Source: JAXMCI01 sp046349435 (GTDB lineage: Bacteria; Pseudomonadota; Alphaproteobacteria; Dongiales; Dongiaceae). From it: DNA of 8,146 nucleotides. The stretch's first letter is position 1. Every line of letters starts with the position of its first letter. The notes under the pieces are model-generated. The model was not told where the DNA came from, made no database searches, and saw nothing but the letters and a program-made list of their open reading frames with translations. The DNA lies in assembly GCA_046349435.1 (NCBI GenBank), contig JAXMCI010000071.1, positions 1 to 8,146 on the forward strand, written 5' to 3'. This document shows positions 1-8,146 of the stretch, in pieces. Both the position numbers and the translations under genes were made by a program.

Positions 1-1694
<1,694 letters not shown>

Positions 1695-1698
<4 letters not shown>

Positions 1699-2551
1699 GG
1701 CGCCAGCCGCGCCGGGTCGGGGGCGCGGTTCCAGGGCTGCGGCGCGGCCGCGCCATCATCCGTGGCGAGCAGCGGCGCGATGCGGGCGCGCGCCTCGGCG
1801 GGCCAGCGTCGGGAACGGGCCACGGCAGCGCCGTCGGGATCGGTGTCGACGCCCTCGCGGCGCAGCACGCGCGCCACCTGGCGCGGATCGCCGGCGGCTG
1901 CGCGGCGAAGCGCGGATGGTACCAGAGGGTGACCAGCGGCCGCTCGGCGCCGCCGTCGTTGGCGTGCGCGGCATGCAGCAGCCGGGCGTCGCCGACCACC
2001 AGGTCGCCGGCCCCTGACCGGCACCGCGACCTCGCCCGCGGCCGTCTGGAAGGCGGATGCCGCAGGTCGCCGGCGCGCGACAGCTCGCCCTCGTGCGCGT
2101 CGGGCACATGTCGTGCAGCGCATGGCGCCGGCGGTGCGAACCGGGGAGGACGCGCAGGCAGCCGCTCGCCGCGTCGGTGTCGGCGAGGTAGTACATCAGG
2201 AAGACCTGCAGCGGCTCCGCCCGGTAGCTCGCCGGCTCGTCCCAGCCCCACCAGTCCTGGTGCCAGAAGAGCGGCGGCCCGCCCGGCGGCTTGCTGATGA
2301 GATAGCCCGAGCTGAAGCGCGCATCCGGCAGCCCCAGCCGCTCCAGCGCGTCGAGCGCCGGCCGCCAGGCGATCAGCTCGGCGAAGAACGGGTCGGCGGC
2401 GATGTGCACCAGGGGCCGGTGGCCCGGCGCTCGGCCCGGTGCTCGGCCGGCAGGCCGCCGAGCACGCGGCCACCTGCGCCCGGGCCCGCCCCAGCATCGC
2501 CGGGTCGAGAATCCCCGGCACCACCGTGACGCCATCCTCGCGCAGATCCAT
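1695..2551 (-). pseudogene. Phytanoyl-CoA dioxygenase (PhyH) family gene, multiply frameshifted
   Basis: PhyH-family proteins are non-haem Fe(II)/2-oxoglutarate-dependent oxygenases; the substrate here cannot be told. Recognisable pieces lie in different frames but in the right order: MDLREDGVTVVPGILDPAML at the start, LVHIAADPFFAELIAWRPAL, the iron-binding HxD in PPLFWHQDWWGWDEP, LQVFLMYYLADTDAASGCLR, VLPGSHRRRHALHDM, AFQTAAGEVAVPV, then LLHAAHAND with the likely second iron-binding His, and finally PWNRAPDPARLAP before the stop. Joining them needs six single-base changes: losses near 2465, 2413, 2106, 2053 and 1880, and one extra G in the run at 2011-2014. The corrected length comes to exactly 287 codons including the stop, which supports the reconstruction. 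The ATG at 2551 has GGGAG a few bases upstream. The stop overlaps the recQ start, so the two genes are probably co-transcribed. The breaks may be real decay or consensus errors. Confidence 0.85.
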
Positions 2552-2686
2552 GCCGCTCCCGCCGATCTGCCGCTGCGGCAGCCAACCGCGCGGCGGGGCG
2601 GGAGACAAGGGGAACGAGGGACGAGGATCGAGCCGCGGCTGGTCGTGCCGGGCAGCAGCGCGGCCATTGCCGAAGAGCTTCGCCCC
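2552..2686. other. Intergenic gap with no recognisable gene
   Basis: This stretch separates the small membrane-protein gene from the dioxygenase gene. I see no conserved coding piece in it. It contains a short 7-bp inverted repeat with a one-base centre at 2567-2581, just upstream of the dioxygenase ribosome-binding site. There is no stem followed by a T-run that would mark a terminator, and no promoter boxes I would defend. Confidence 0.4.
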
Positions 2687-3018
2687 TCAGACCGTGCTGA
2701 CGACGACGGCCAGCAGCACCAGCACGAGGAGCACGGCGGCGATGCCCAGGATGATGGCCAGCTCTGCCGGCCGGGGCGGTCGGCGGCGTTCGCATCGGCC
2801 GGCGTCTCGGCGGCTGCGGCCATGGCGCGCCGGTCGCGTGCAGCGATCTCCGCCGCGGCAGCGGTGGCGCGGCTGCCGGCCGCCTCGTCGTCGGTGCCGA
2901 GCGGAGCGGCCGCGGGGTCGGAGGCGGGGACCTTGTCGCCGGCCGCGCCGCGGTCGATGGCGGCTCGCTCGCGCGCCGGCGCTGCCGCGCCGCGGGTCGT
3001 GATGTCCGGTTCGGTCTT
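2687..3018 (-). pseudogene. Small protein with a C-terminal membrane segment; start codon lost and frameshifted
   Basis: I do not recognise a family. On the minus strand a strong Shine-Dalgarno, AAGGAG (3027-3032), is followed after 8 bases by AAG (3016-3018), where an ATG would be expected, and then by T-E-P-D-I-T-T-R-G. The frame continues as an Ala-rich, charged, low-complexity and probably unstructured stretch (many A, R, D, E; no hydrophobic segment) to about 2765. There it must shift by one missing base to enter ELAIILGIAAVLLVLVLLAV, which ends V-V-S-T-V and a TGA. With that base restored the gene is 111 codons including the stop. The end is a clear single transmembrane helix with almost no tail, so the product would be a bitopic, tail-anchored-like protein with its soluble part at the N-terminus. 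An internal ATG at 2823 could start a shorter form but is also frameshifted. It lies 61 bases after the MgtC-like gene on the same strand. The damage may be an assembly artefact. Confidence 0.5.
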
Positions 3019-3026
3019 GGTCGTGG

Positions 3027-3032
3027 CTCCTT
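3027..3032 (-). promoter_or_regulatory. Shine-Dalgarno site of the small membrane-protein gene
   Basis: The minus strand reads AAGGAG, 8 bases ahead of the codon AAG at 3016-3018. The strength and spacing of this site argue that AAG stands where an ATG start once was, or should be, and they decide the 5' end chosen for the gene. Confidence 0.5.
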
Positions 3033-3079
3033 CCGCCTGCCCCTGAAACGGCCGGCGCCGGCGAGGGTTCCGCGGCGGG

Positions 3080-3565
3080 TCAGCGCTCCTGGGCGGGCTC
3101 GGCGCCGCGCCCGCGGCGGTCGACGAGATGCAGCGCTGCCAGCACCACGATGGCGAAGAGCGTGGCCATGACGGCGATGCTGTAGTAGCCGGCGCCGCAG
3201 GCGACGCCGATCGCGCCGGCGAGCCAGATCGCCGCGCCGGTGGTCAGGCCCTGCACCCGGCCCCGGCCCTGGATGATGGCGCCGGCGGCGAGGAAGGCGA
3301 CGCCGGCGGTGACCGCCTCGATGATGCGGATCGGGTCGGCCGGTGCGCTCTCGTCGAGCGCCTGGACGCGGTGGAACAGCTCGAAGGTGATGACGGTGAA
3401 GAGCGCGGCGGCGAGCGCCGTCAGCGTGTGGGTGCGCAGGCCGGCGGGCCGCTCCTTGAGCTCGCGCTCCAGGCCGATGGCGGCGCCGAGCAGCGCGGCC
3501 AGGCCGAGGCGGAGCGCGATGGTCAGCTCGGGGGTGACGGTGCGCAGCGAGTCGAAGGCGTCCAT
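3080..3565 (-). CDS. MgtC/SapB family inner-membrane protein
   Basis: This is a 161-residue hydrophobic protein with the hallmark MgtC N-domain motifs: GLERELKERPAGLRTHTL (residues 31-48) and, later, AGVAFLAAGAIIQGRGRVQG (87-106) followed by LTTGAAIWLAGAIGVACGAG (107-126). About four to five membrane segments can be read (roughly 14-30, 47-63, 82-99, 111-127, 130-147), with a short charged C-terminal tail. The length matches short MgtC-like proteins that lack the C-terminal ACT-like domain of Salmonella MgtC. Family members are linked to magnesium limitation, intracellular survival and membrane ATP-synthase control in a few pathogens; for environmental bacteria the role is unknown, so no substrate is assigned. 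The ATG at 3565 is chosen because the conserved region starts soon after it. A TTG at 3592, preceded by AGGA, is an alternative giving nine more residues. The gene lies 55 bases after the acyl-CoA dehydrogenase stop on the same strand. Confidence 0.9.
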   Translation of the reverse strand: MDAFDSLRTVTPELTIALRLGLAALLGAAIGLERELKERPAGLRTHTLTALAAALFTVITFELFHRVQALDESAPADPIRIIEAVTAGVAFLAAGAIIQGRGRVQGLTTGAAIWLAGAIGVACGAGYYSIAVMATLFAIVVLAALHLVDRRGRGAEPAQER

Positions 3566-3620
3566 CGCCGTTGAACGCTGCGGAGGCGGCAAAGGTTCAT
3601 TCCTGCCGCGCGGCAGCGGC

Positions 3621-5404
3621 TCAGAACGCCTCGTCCGGCAGGGCCATCAGCGGCGCGGCACCGCTGGTGAGCGACGCGGCCAGCGCCGCATGGCGGGGCA
3701 GCAGGCGGGTCATGAAGAAGCGCGCCGTGGCCAGCTTGGCCTGGTAGAAGCCGCCCTCCGGGCCGGCCTGGCGCGGCAGCGCCACCTCGGCCATGCGGGC
3801 CCAGAGCCAGGCCATGGCGACCAGGGCGAAGAGCTGCAGGTACTCGCTGGCCGCCGCGGCGCCCTCCTCCGGGTCCTTCATCCCGGCCTCGGCGACCCAG
3901 GCGGTGGCCTGCTGCAGCCGGGCGAAGCTCTTGGCCAGCGGCAGCACGAACTCGGCCAGCTCGGGCCTGCCCTGTGCCTGGGCGATGTAGTCGCTGACCG
4001 GGTGGAAGAAGCGGCGCAGCAGCCGGCCGGTGCCGGTGCCGAGCTTGCGGCCGACCAGGTCGAGCGCCTGGATGCCGTTGGCGCCCTCGTAGATCTGGGC
4101 GATGCGCGCGTCGCGCACCAGCTGCTCGACGCCGTTCTCGACGATGTAGCCGTGCCCGCCCCAGACCTGCAGGGCGAGGTTGGCGGCCTCCGAGCCGAGG
4201 TCGGAGAGGGCGGCCTTGACGATCGGCGTCAGCAGCGCGACGAGGTCGTCGGCGGCCTGGCGGCGCTCCGGGTCGGGATGGCGGGCGGCGATGTCGAGTT
4301 CGAGGCCGGTCCAATAGGCGAGCGCGCGGGCGGGCTCGAGCTGCGCGCGGATGGTCAGCAGCATGCGCCTGACGTCGGGATGGACGATCAGCGGGTCGGC
4401 GGCCCGGTCGGGCGCCCGGGCGCCGGACACGGCGCGGCCCTGCAGCCGCTCGCGGGCATAGGATACCGCGGCCTGGCAGCGCGCTCGGCGATCGCCAGCC
4501 CCTGGATGCCGACGGCCAGCCGGGCCGCGTTCATCATGGTGAACATGGCGCTCATGCCCTTGTGCGGGCGGCCGACCAGCCAGCCGGTGGCGCCGTCGAA
4601 TTCGAGCGCGCAGGTGGCGGCGCCGCGGATCCCCATCTTGTGCTCGAGCCGGACGCAGTCGACCCGGTTGCGCGGCCCCGGCGTGCCGTCCGGGCCGGGC
4701 ACCCGCTTGGGCACGACGAAGAGGCTGAGGCCGCGCGTGCCGGCCGGCGCATCGGGCAGGCGGGCGAGCACGAGATGGACGATGTTCTCGGCGAGGTCGT
4801 GGTCCCCGGCGGAGATGAAGATCTTGCCGCCGGTGACCCTGACGCTGCCGTCGGGCTGCGGCTCGGCGCGGGTCCGGACCAGCCCGAGATCGGTGCCGCA
4901 TTGCGGCTCGGTCAGGCACATCGTGCCGCTCCAGCTGCCGTCGATGAGGCGCGGCAGGTAGAGCGCCTTCTGCGCGTCGGTGCCGTGGAGAGTCAGCGCG
5001 TTGGCGGCGCCGCTGGAGAGGCCGGGATAGATGCCGAAGGCGGGGTTGGCGGCCGCCACCATCTCGGAGAAGGCGCAGCCGACGGTCAGCGGCAGTCCCT
5101 GCCCGCCATAAGCGGGGTCCGCGGCGAGCCCGGTCCAGCCGCCCTCGGCGAAGGCGCGATAAGCCTGGCGGAAGCCGGCGGGGGTGCGGACCAGGCCGTT
5201 CTCCAGCCGGCAGCCCTCGGCATCGCCGCTGCGGTTGAGCGGCGCCAGCACCTCCTCGCAGAAGCCGGCGCCGGCCGCCAGCACCGCCGCGACGACGTCC
5301 GGCGTGGCGTCGGCATGGCCGGGCAGGCTTGCGAGCTGCCCGGCGTCGAGCAGCTCGTCGAGCACGAAGCGCATCTCGCGCAGCGGCGCCTTGTAGGGGA
5401 TCAT
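3621..5404 (-). pseudogene. Acyl-CoA dehydrogenase, DmdC/AcdA-like, with one frameshift
   Basis: This FAD enzyme introduces the alpha-beta double bond into an acyl-CoA in beta-oxidation, or into a related thioester. The N-terminal frame begins MIPYKAPLREMRFVLDELL, typical of the N-terminal extension of the roughly 600-residue class that includes 3-methylmercaptopropionyl-CoA dehydrogenase. It contains the signature MCLTEPQCGTDLG (residues 162-174), KIFISAGDHDLAENIVHLVL (194-213) and KMGIRG (256-261). At codon 309 (4479/4478) one base is missing. The other frame then resumes at CQAAVSYARERLQ, with the GGHGYIVENGVEQLVRDARI block, the likely catalytic Glu440 in IYEGANGIQALDLVGRKL, and a C-terminal domain ending LMALPDEAF. 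The corrected length is 594 residues, normal for the class. No strong Shine-Dalgarno precedes the ATG; a GTG at 5431 is possible but less likely. The single indel in an otherwise perfectly conserved gene makes a sequence error more likely than a dead gene. Substrate chain length cannot be read. Confidence 0.9.
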
Positions 5405-5438
5405 CGGGTTACGCCCCGCGCCGCGTCGCACACAAGGC

Positions 5439-5519
5439 TGTCATCCCGGCGAAAGCCGGGATCCATCTGTCCGCATCGCATGGCTTGCAGCATGGATCCC
5501 GGCTTTCGCCGGGATGACA
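5439..5519. repeat. Dispersed palindromic repeat (28-bp perfect inverted repeat)
   Basis: The arms 5439-5466 and 5492-5519 are perfect reverse complements over 28 bases, separated by a 25-base spacer. Each arm is itself a hairpin, with an 8-bp stem ATCCCGGC/GCCGGGAT closing a 4-base loop: GAAA in the left arm (5443-5462) and TTTC in the right (5496-5515). The element can therefore fold as one long stem or as two small hairpins. From memory, the core TCATCCCGGCGAAAGCCGGG is a common dispersed repeat in many proteobacterial genomes, usually between genes. It lies in the gap between the FadN-like gene and the acyl-CoA dehydrogenase gene, 35 bases ahead of the latter's start. No T-run follows on either strand, so a simple intrinsic terminator is unlikely, but it could stabilise mRNA ends or tune expression between the genes. 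Confidence 0.9.
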
Positions 5520-5561
5520 TCGGAGGGCAGCGCTGCCGGCCTGCTCGAAGAGCAACCATCC

Positions 5562-7889
5562 TCAGTTCCTGAGCGGCTTGCCGGTGGCGAGCGTGTGCTC
5601 CATGCGGGCGAGCGTGGCGGGCTCGCGCAGCAGGCGCATGAAGGCCTGGCGCTCCAGCTTGCCGATCTGCTCCTCGCTGGTCGGCCGGGCGGCGTCCGCC
5701 TCCGGCCCGCCGGTCAGCACCTCGGCCAGCTGCAGCGCCACGGTGCGGTCGTGCGGCGTCGCCTTGCCCTGCAGCACGAAGCCGTCGAGCGCCAGGCCGA
5801 GCGCGGCCTTGCCGGTGCGGCCGGGCAGCGCCAGCGGCGCCGGGACCGGCGGCCGGTAGCCCTCGGCCAGCGCCAGCGCGCGGCGCTTGGCGGCGGCGAG
5901 CAGCCGGTCGCGGTTCATCGTGATGCCGTCCCTCGCGGACAGGAATCCCAGCTGGCGCGCCTCGGCGGCGGAGCGCGCGACCTTGGCGAGGCCGATCGTC
6001 TCGAAGGCCTGCATGACCGGCGGCATCGGCCCGCCAGGGCGGCCCGGGCGGCCGGCGCAGCGCGCCAGCAGCTCGGCGCAGCCGCCCCATCCCGGGATCA
6101 GCCCGACGCCGGTCTCGACCAGCCCGATGTAGGATTCGGCATGCGCCTCGATGGCGGCGCAGTGCAGCAGCAGCTCGCAGGCGCCGCCGAGCGCCATCCC
6201 GGCCGGCGCGCCGACCACCGGGAAGGGCGCGTACTTGATCCGGCGCCAGGTCTTCTGCCCCTCCTCGACCAGATTCTCGATCATCGGCCAGAGCGCGACG
6301 TTGGCGGCGAACAGCGCCAGCCCGATATTGGCGCCGACCGAGAAGTTCTCGCCCTCGTTATAGACGACCAGGGCCCTCATCCGCTTGCCGACAATGTCGA
6401 GCGCCTGGCGCGTCAGCGCCAGCGAGTCGGAATCGAGCGCGTTCATCTTGCTGTGGAACTCAAGGCAGGCGACGCCGTCGCCGAGGTCCCACAGGCTGGC
6501 CGAGCCGTTCCGCGCCAGCGGCGCGCCGGCCAGCTTCACGTCCTCGAGCAGCAGCACGCCGGCGGGGCGCGTCACGTCGGCATGGCTGCCGTCGGGCTGG
6601 AGATGCTGCCGCCGGCCCTCGACCACCCGGTAGAAGCCATCGGCCGCCGCGGCCGCCCGCAGCAGCGGCGGCACGGCGCGGCCCTCCGCATCGAGCCGCT
6701 CGGCGAGCCAGGGCGCGCCGATCCGGTCGATCAGCTCGAACGGGCCCCATTTCCAGGCGAAGCCCAGCTTCATGGCGCGGTCGACCGCGACGATGTCGTC
6801 GGCGATCTCCGGCACCAGCGCGGCGGCGTAGGCGAGCGTCGCCGACAGCACGCGCCAGGCGTAGCGGCCGCCCTTGTCGGGATGCTCGAGCAGCGCCCGC
6901 GGGCCAGCCTTCGCGGCGTCGACGCTGTCGAGGCGCGGCTTCTCCGCGGTGCGCCAGGCGCCGCCGGCGAGGTCGAGCGCCTCCTTGACCCGGCCGCCGC
7001 CCGCGCGGTTGAGGCGATAGAAGCCGCCCTTGCCCTTGCGGCCGGTATAGCCCTCGGCGATCAGCCGGCGCAGCAGCGGGAAGTCGCGGCGCAGCGCCTG
7101 GTAGGGATCGTCGGGCGGCAGCGCGGCGGCGAGCGAGGCGTCGACCTTGGGCATCAGGTCGAGCCCGACCAGGTCGAGCAGCCCGAACACGCCGGTCTTC
7201 GGCACGCCGACCGGGCGCCCCATCACCGCGTCGGCCTCCTCGACGGTGAGCCCGCCCTCGATCGCCTCGACCACCGCCGCCTGCAGCCAGAAGACGCCGA
7301 TCCGGTTGGCGACGAAGCCCGGCCTGTCCTTGGCGTCGACCACGCCCTTGCCGAGCCGGTGGTCGGCGAGCTCGCGGATGGTCTCGACCGCATCGGCCGA
7401 GGTGTCGGGGCCGGCGACCAGCTCGAGCAGCCGCATGTAGCGCGGCGGATTGAAGAAATGGGTGATCAGGAAGTCCCGGCGGAAGCGCGCCGGCAGGCCC
7501 CCGACCAGCGCCGCGAGCTGCAAGGTCGAGGTGTTGGAGGAGACGATGGACCCCGGCCGGCGCACCGCCTCGAGGCGGCGGTAGAGCGCCTGCTTGACGG
7601 CGCGGTCCTCGACCACCGCCTCGATGATCCAGTCGCACGCGGCGATCCCGCCGAGATCGTCCTCGACGGTGCCGGGGGTGATCAGCTTCGCATTGGTGCG
7701 GTCCATCAGCGGCGCCGGGTCGGTGCGCAGCAGCCGCTCGATCGCCGCCGCGGCGGCCGCGCAGGGCGCCGCCGGCGGCTCGGCGCGGACGTCGAGCAGC
7801 AGCACCGGAAGCCCGGCATTGGCGAGGTGCGCGGCGATGCCGGCGCCCATCACGCCGGCGCCGATCACCGCGACGCGGGCGATGGTCAC
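5562..7889 (-). CDS. Fused 3-hydroxyacyl-CoA dehydrogenase / enoyl-CoA hydratase (FadN-type)
   Basis: This bifunctional enzyme of the beta-oxidation cycle hydrates the enoyl-CoA and oxidises the resulting 3-hydroxyacyl-CoA with NAD+. It is 775 residues long, close to Bacillus FadN, with the dehydrogenase first and the hydratase last, the reverse of E. coli FadB. The Rossmann loop is VIGAGVMGAG (residues 8-17). The dehydrogenase catalytic His144 lies in LITHFFNPPRYMRLLELV, with Glu156 in the expected pocket. C-terminal dehydrogenase domains cover about 187-400, including KDRPGFVANRIG and GYTGRKGKGGFY. The hydratase half starts near 465. It has the oxyanion-hole segment NFSVGANIG (515-523), GGACE with Glu572, and LVETGVGLIPGWGG with Glu592; the 20-residue spacing between the two Glu matches the catalytic pair of FadB. 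GTG at 7889 is chosen over further upstream starts because it directly precedes TIARVAVIGAG, has GGAGG upstream and overlaps the thiolase stop. The frame is intact. It probably acts in the cytoplasm with the neighbouring thiolase. Confidence 0.95.
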   Translation of the reverse strand: MTIARVAVIGAGVMGAGIAAHLANAGLPVLLLDVRAEPPAAPCAAAAAAIERLLRTDPAPLMDRTNAKLITPGTVEDDLGGIAACDWIIEAVVEDRAVKQALYRRLEAVRRPGSIVSSNTSTLQLAALVGGLPARFRRDFLITHFFNPPRYMRLLELVAGPDTSADAVETIRELADHRLGKGVVDAKDRPGFVANRIGVFWLQAAVVEAIEGGLTVEEADAVMGRPVGVPKTGVFGLLDLVGLDLMPKVDASLAAALPPDDPYQALRRDFPLLRRLIAEGYTGRKGKGGFYRLNRAGGGRVKEALDLAGGAWRTAEKPRLDSVDAAKAGPRALLEHPDKGGRYAWRVLSATLAYAAALVPEIADDIVAVDRAMKLGFAWKWGPFELIDRIGAPWLAERLDAEGRAVPPLLRAAAAADGFYRVVEGRRQHLQPDGSHADVTRPAGVLLLEDVKLAGAPLARNGSASLWDLGDGVACLEFHSKMNALDSDSLALTRQALDIVGKRMRALVVYNEGENFSVGANIGLALFAANVALWPMIENLVEEGQKTWRRIKYAPFPVVGAPAGMALGGACELLLHCAAIEAHAESYIGLVETGVGLIPGWGGCAELLARCAGRPGRPGGPMPPVMQAFETIGLAKVARSAAEARQLGFLSARDGITMNRDRLLAAAKRRALALAEGYRPPVPAPLALPGRTGKAALGLALDGFVLQGKATPHDRTVALQLAEVLTGGPEADAARPTSEEQIGKLERQAFMRLLREPATLARMEHTLATGKPLRN

Positions 7890-8146
7890 GCCGCCTCCAG
7901 GATGGTGGCGATGCCCTGGCCGCCGCCGATGCATTGCGTGGCGAGCGCCAGCGCCTTGCCCTCGCGGCGCAGCAGCGCCGCCGCCTTGCCGGTGATGCGC
8001 GCGCCGCTGGCGCCGAGCGGATGGCCGAGCGCGATGGCGCCGCCGTCGAGGTTGGTCCTCGCGAGGTCGAGGCCGAGCTCGTCGGCGACCGCCAGGCTCT
8101 GCGCCGCGAAGGCCTCGTTGAGCTCGACGATGTCGATGTCGGCGAG
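7886..8146 (-). CDS. Acetyl-CoA acyltransferase (thiolase), C-terminal 86 residues
   Basis: Thiolase cleaves 3-ketoacyl-CoA with CoA, the last step of the beta-oxidation cycle, or condenses two acetyl-CoA in the biosynthetic direction. Only the C-terminal part is in the window; the 5' end lies beyond position 8146. The frame reads LADIDIVELNEAFAAQSLAV at the edge, then GGAIALGHPLGASGARITGK with the active-site His of the GHP motif, and CIGGGQGIATILEAA with the catalytic C-terminal Cys, then TGA. The nucleophilic N-terminal Cys is outside the window. The stop overlaps the GTG of the fused dehydrogenase/hydratase gene as GTGA. With that partner and the acyl-CoA dehydrogenase downstream, a degradative FadA-type role is more likely than a PhaA-type role, but the visible part does not separate the two. 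Confidence 0.95.
   Translation of the reverse strand, partial: LADIDIVELNEAFAAQSLAVADELGLDLARTNLDGGAIALGHPLGASGARITGKAAALLRREGKALALATQCIGGGQGIATILEAA
7894..7898 (-). promoter_or_regulatory. Ribosome-binding site of the FadN-type gene
   Basis: The minus strand reads GGAGG inside the last codons of the thiolase gene, four bases before the GTG start. It supports that start and suggests translational coupling of the two genes. Confidence 0.6.

Noticed and set aside
2567..2581. Inverted repeat of 7 bp with a one-base centre upstream of the dioxygenase start
   Set aside because: It is too small and GC-only to call an operator, and its loop is too short for a stable hairpin; no second copy is seen nearby.
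2672..2690. Possible hairpin just after the small membrane-protein stop
   Set aside because: The stem is only about five pairs with a two-base loop and no T-run, so it is not a terminator.
1756..2823. Minus-strand frame of 355 codons containing the PhyH motifs as one protein
   Set aside because: Only its middle part is dioxygenase. Its start lies inside the small membrane-protein gene and its end reads Arg-rich out-of-frame sequence, so it joins pieces of two genes by chance.
3051..3062. 12-base palindrome GCCGGCGCCGGC after the MgtC-like gene
   Set aside because: It is short, made only of G and C, has no following T-run and no loop; such palindromes are common by chance in this composition.
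3240..4961. Plus-strand open frame of 573 codons across the MgtC-like and acyl-CoA dehydrogenase genes
   Set aside because: It crosses two clear minus-strand genes and the gap between them, and has no recognisable motif; long stop-free antisense frames are expected at this GC content.
5401..6090. Minus-strand frame of 229 codons running through the palindromic repeat and the end of the FadN-type gene
   Set aside because: It is out of frame with the well-supported hydratase domain, and its C-terminal part is simply translated repeat sequence.

Overview
The window is very GC-rich, and every gene that can be supported lies on the minus strand, so it reads from the high coordinates downward. GC content, codon use and gene families point to an alphaproteobacterium, perhaps of the Rhodospirillales type. 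That placement is an inference from style and not from a marker gene. No rRNA, tRNA, CRISPR array, insertion sequence or phage gene is visible.

The right half (8146 down to 3621) is a fatty-acid beta-oxidation operon. In transcription order it holds the C-terminal end of a thiolase (7886-8146, cut by the window edge), a fused 3-hydroxyacyl-CoA dehydrogenase/enoyl-CoA hydratase of the FadN type (5562-7889), and a large acyl-CoA dehydrogenase of the DmdC/AcdA-like class (3621-5404). Together these enzymes provide the dehydrogenation, hydration, second dehydrogenation and thiolysis steps. The thiolase stop and the FadN start overlap as GTGA. A perfect 28-bp inverted repeat of the dispersed palindromic kind sits between the FadN gene and the acyl-CoA dehydrogenase gene. 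As sequenced, the dehydrogenase gene carries one single-base frameshift near 4479.

The left half (3565 down to 1) holds four more genes: an intact MgtC/SapB-family membrane protein (3080-3565); a small protein with one C-terminal membrane segment that lacks a start codon and is frameshifted (2687-3018); a phytanoyl-CoA dioxygenase-like gene broken by six single-base indels (1695-2551); and the first 566 codons of an intact RecQ helicase (1-1698) that runs off the left edge. The dioxygenase stop and the recQ start also overlap as GTGA.

The main oddity is the clustering of single-base indels. Eight are inferred between about 1880 and 4480. Seven of these are one-base losses, and several fall in C or G runs. 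RecQ, MgtC, FadN and the thiolase part are clean. This suggests either local consensus errors in the assembly or real decay of the dioxygenase and its small neighbour. I found no convincing undescribed system here; the gene content is ordinary metabolism and DNA repair.
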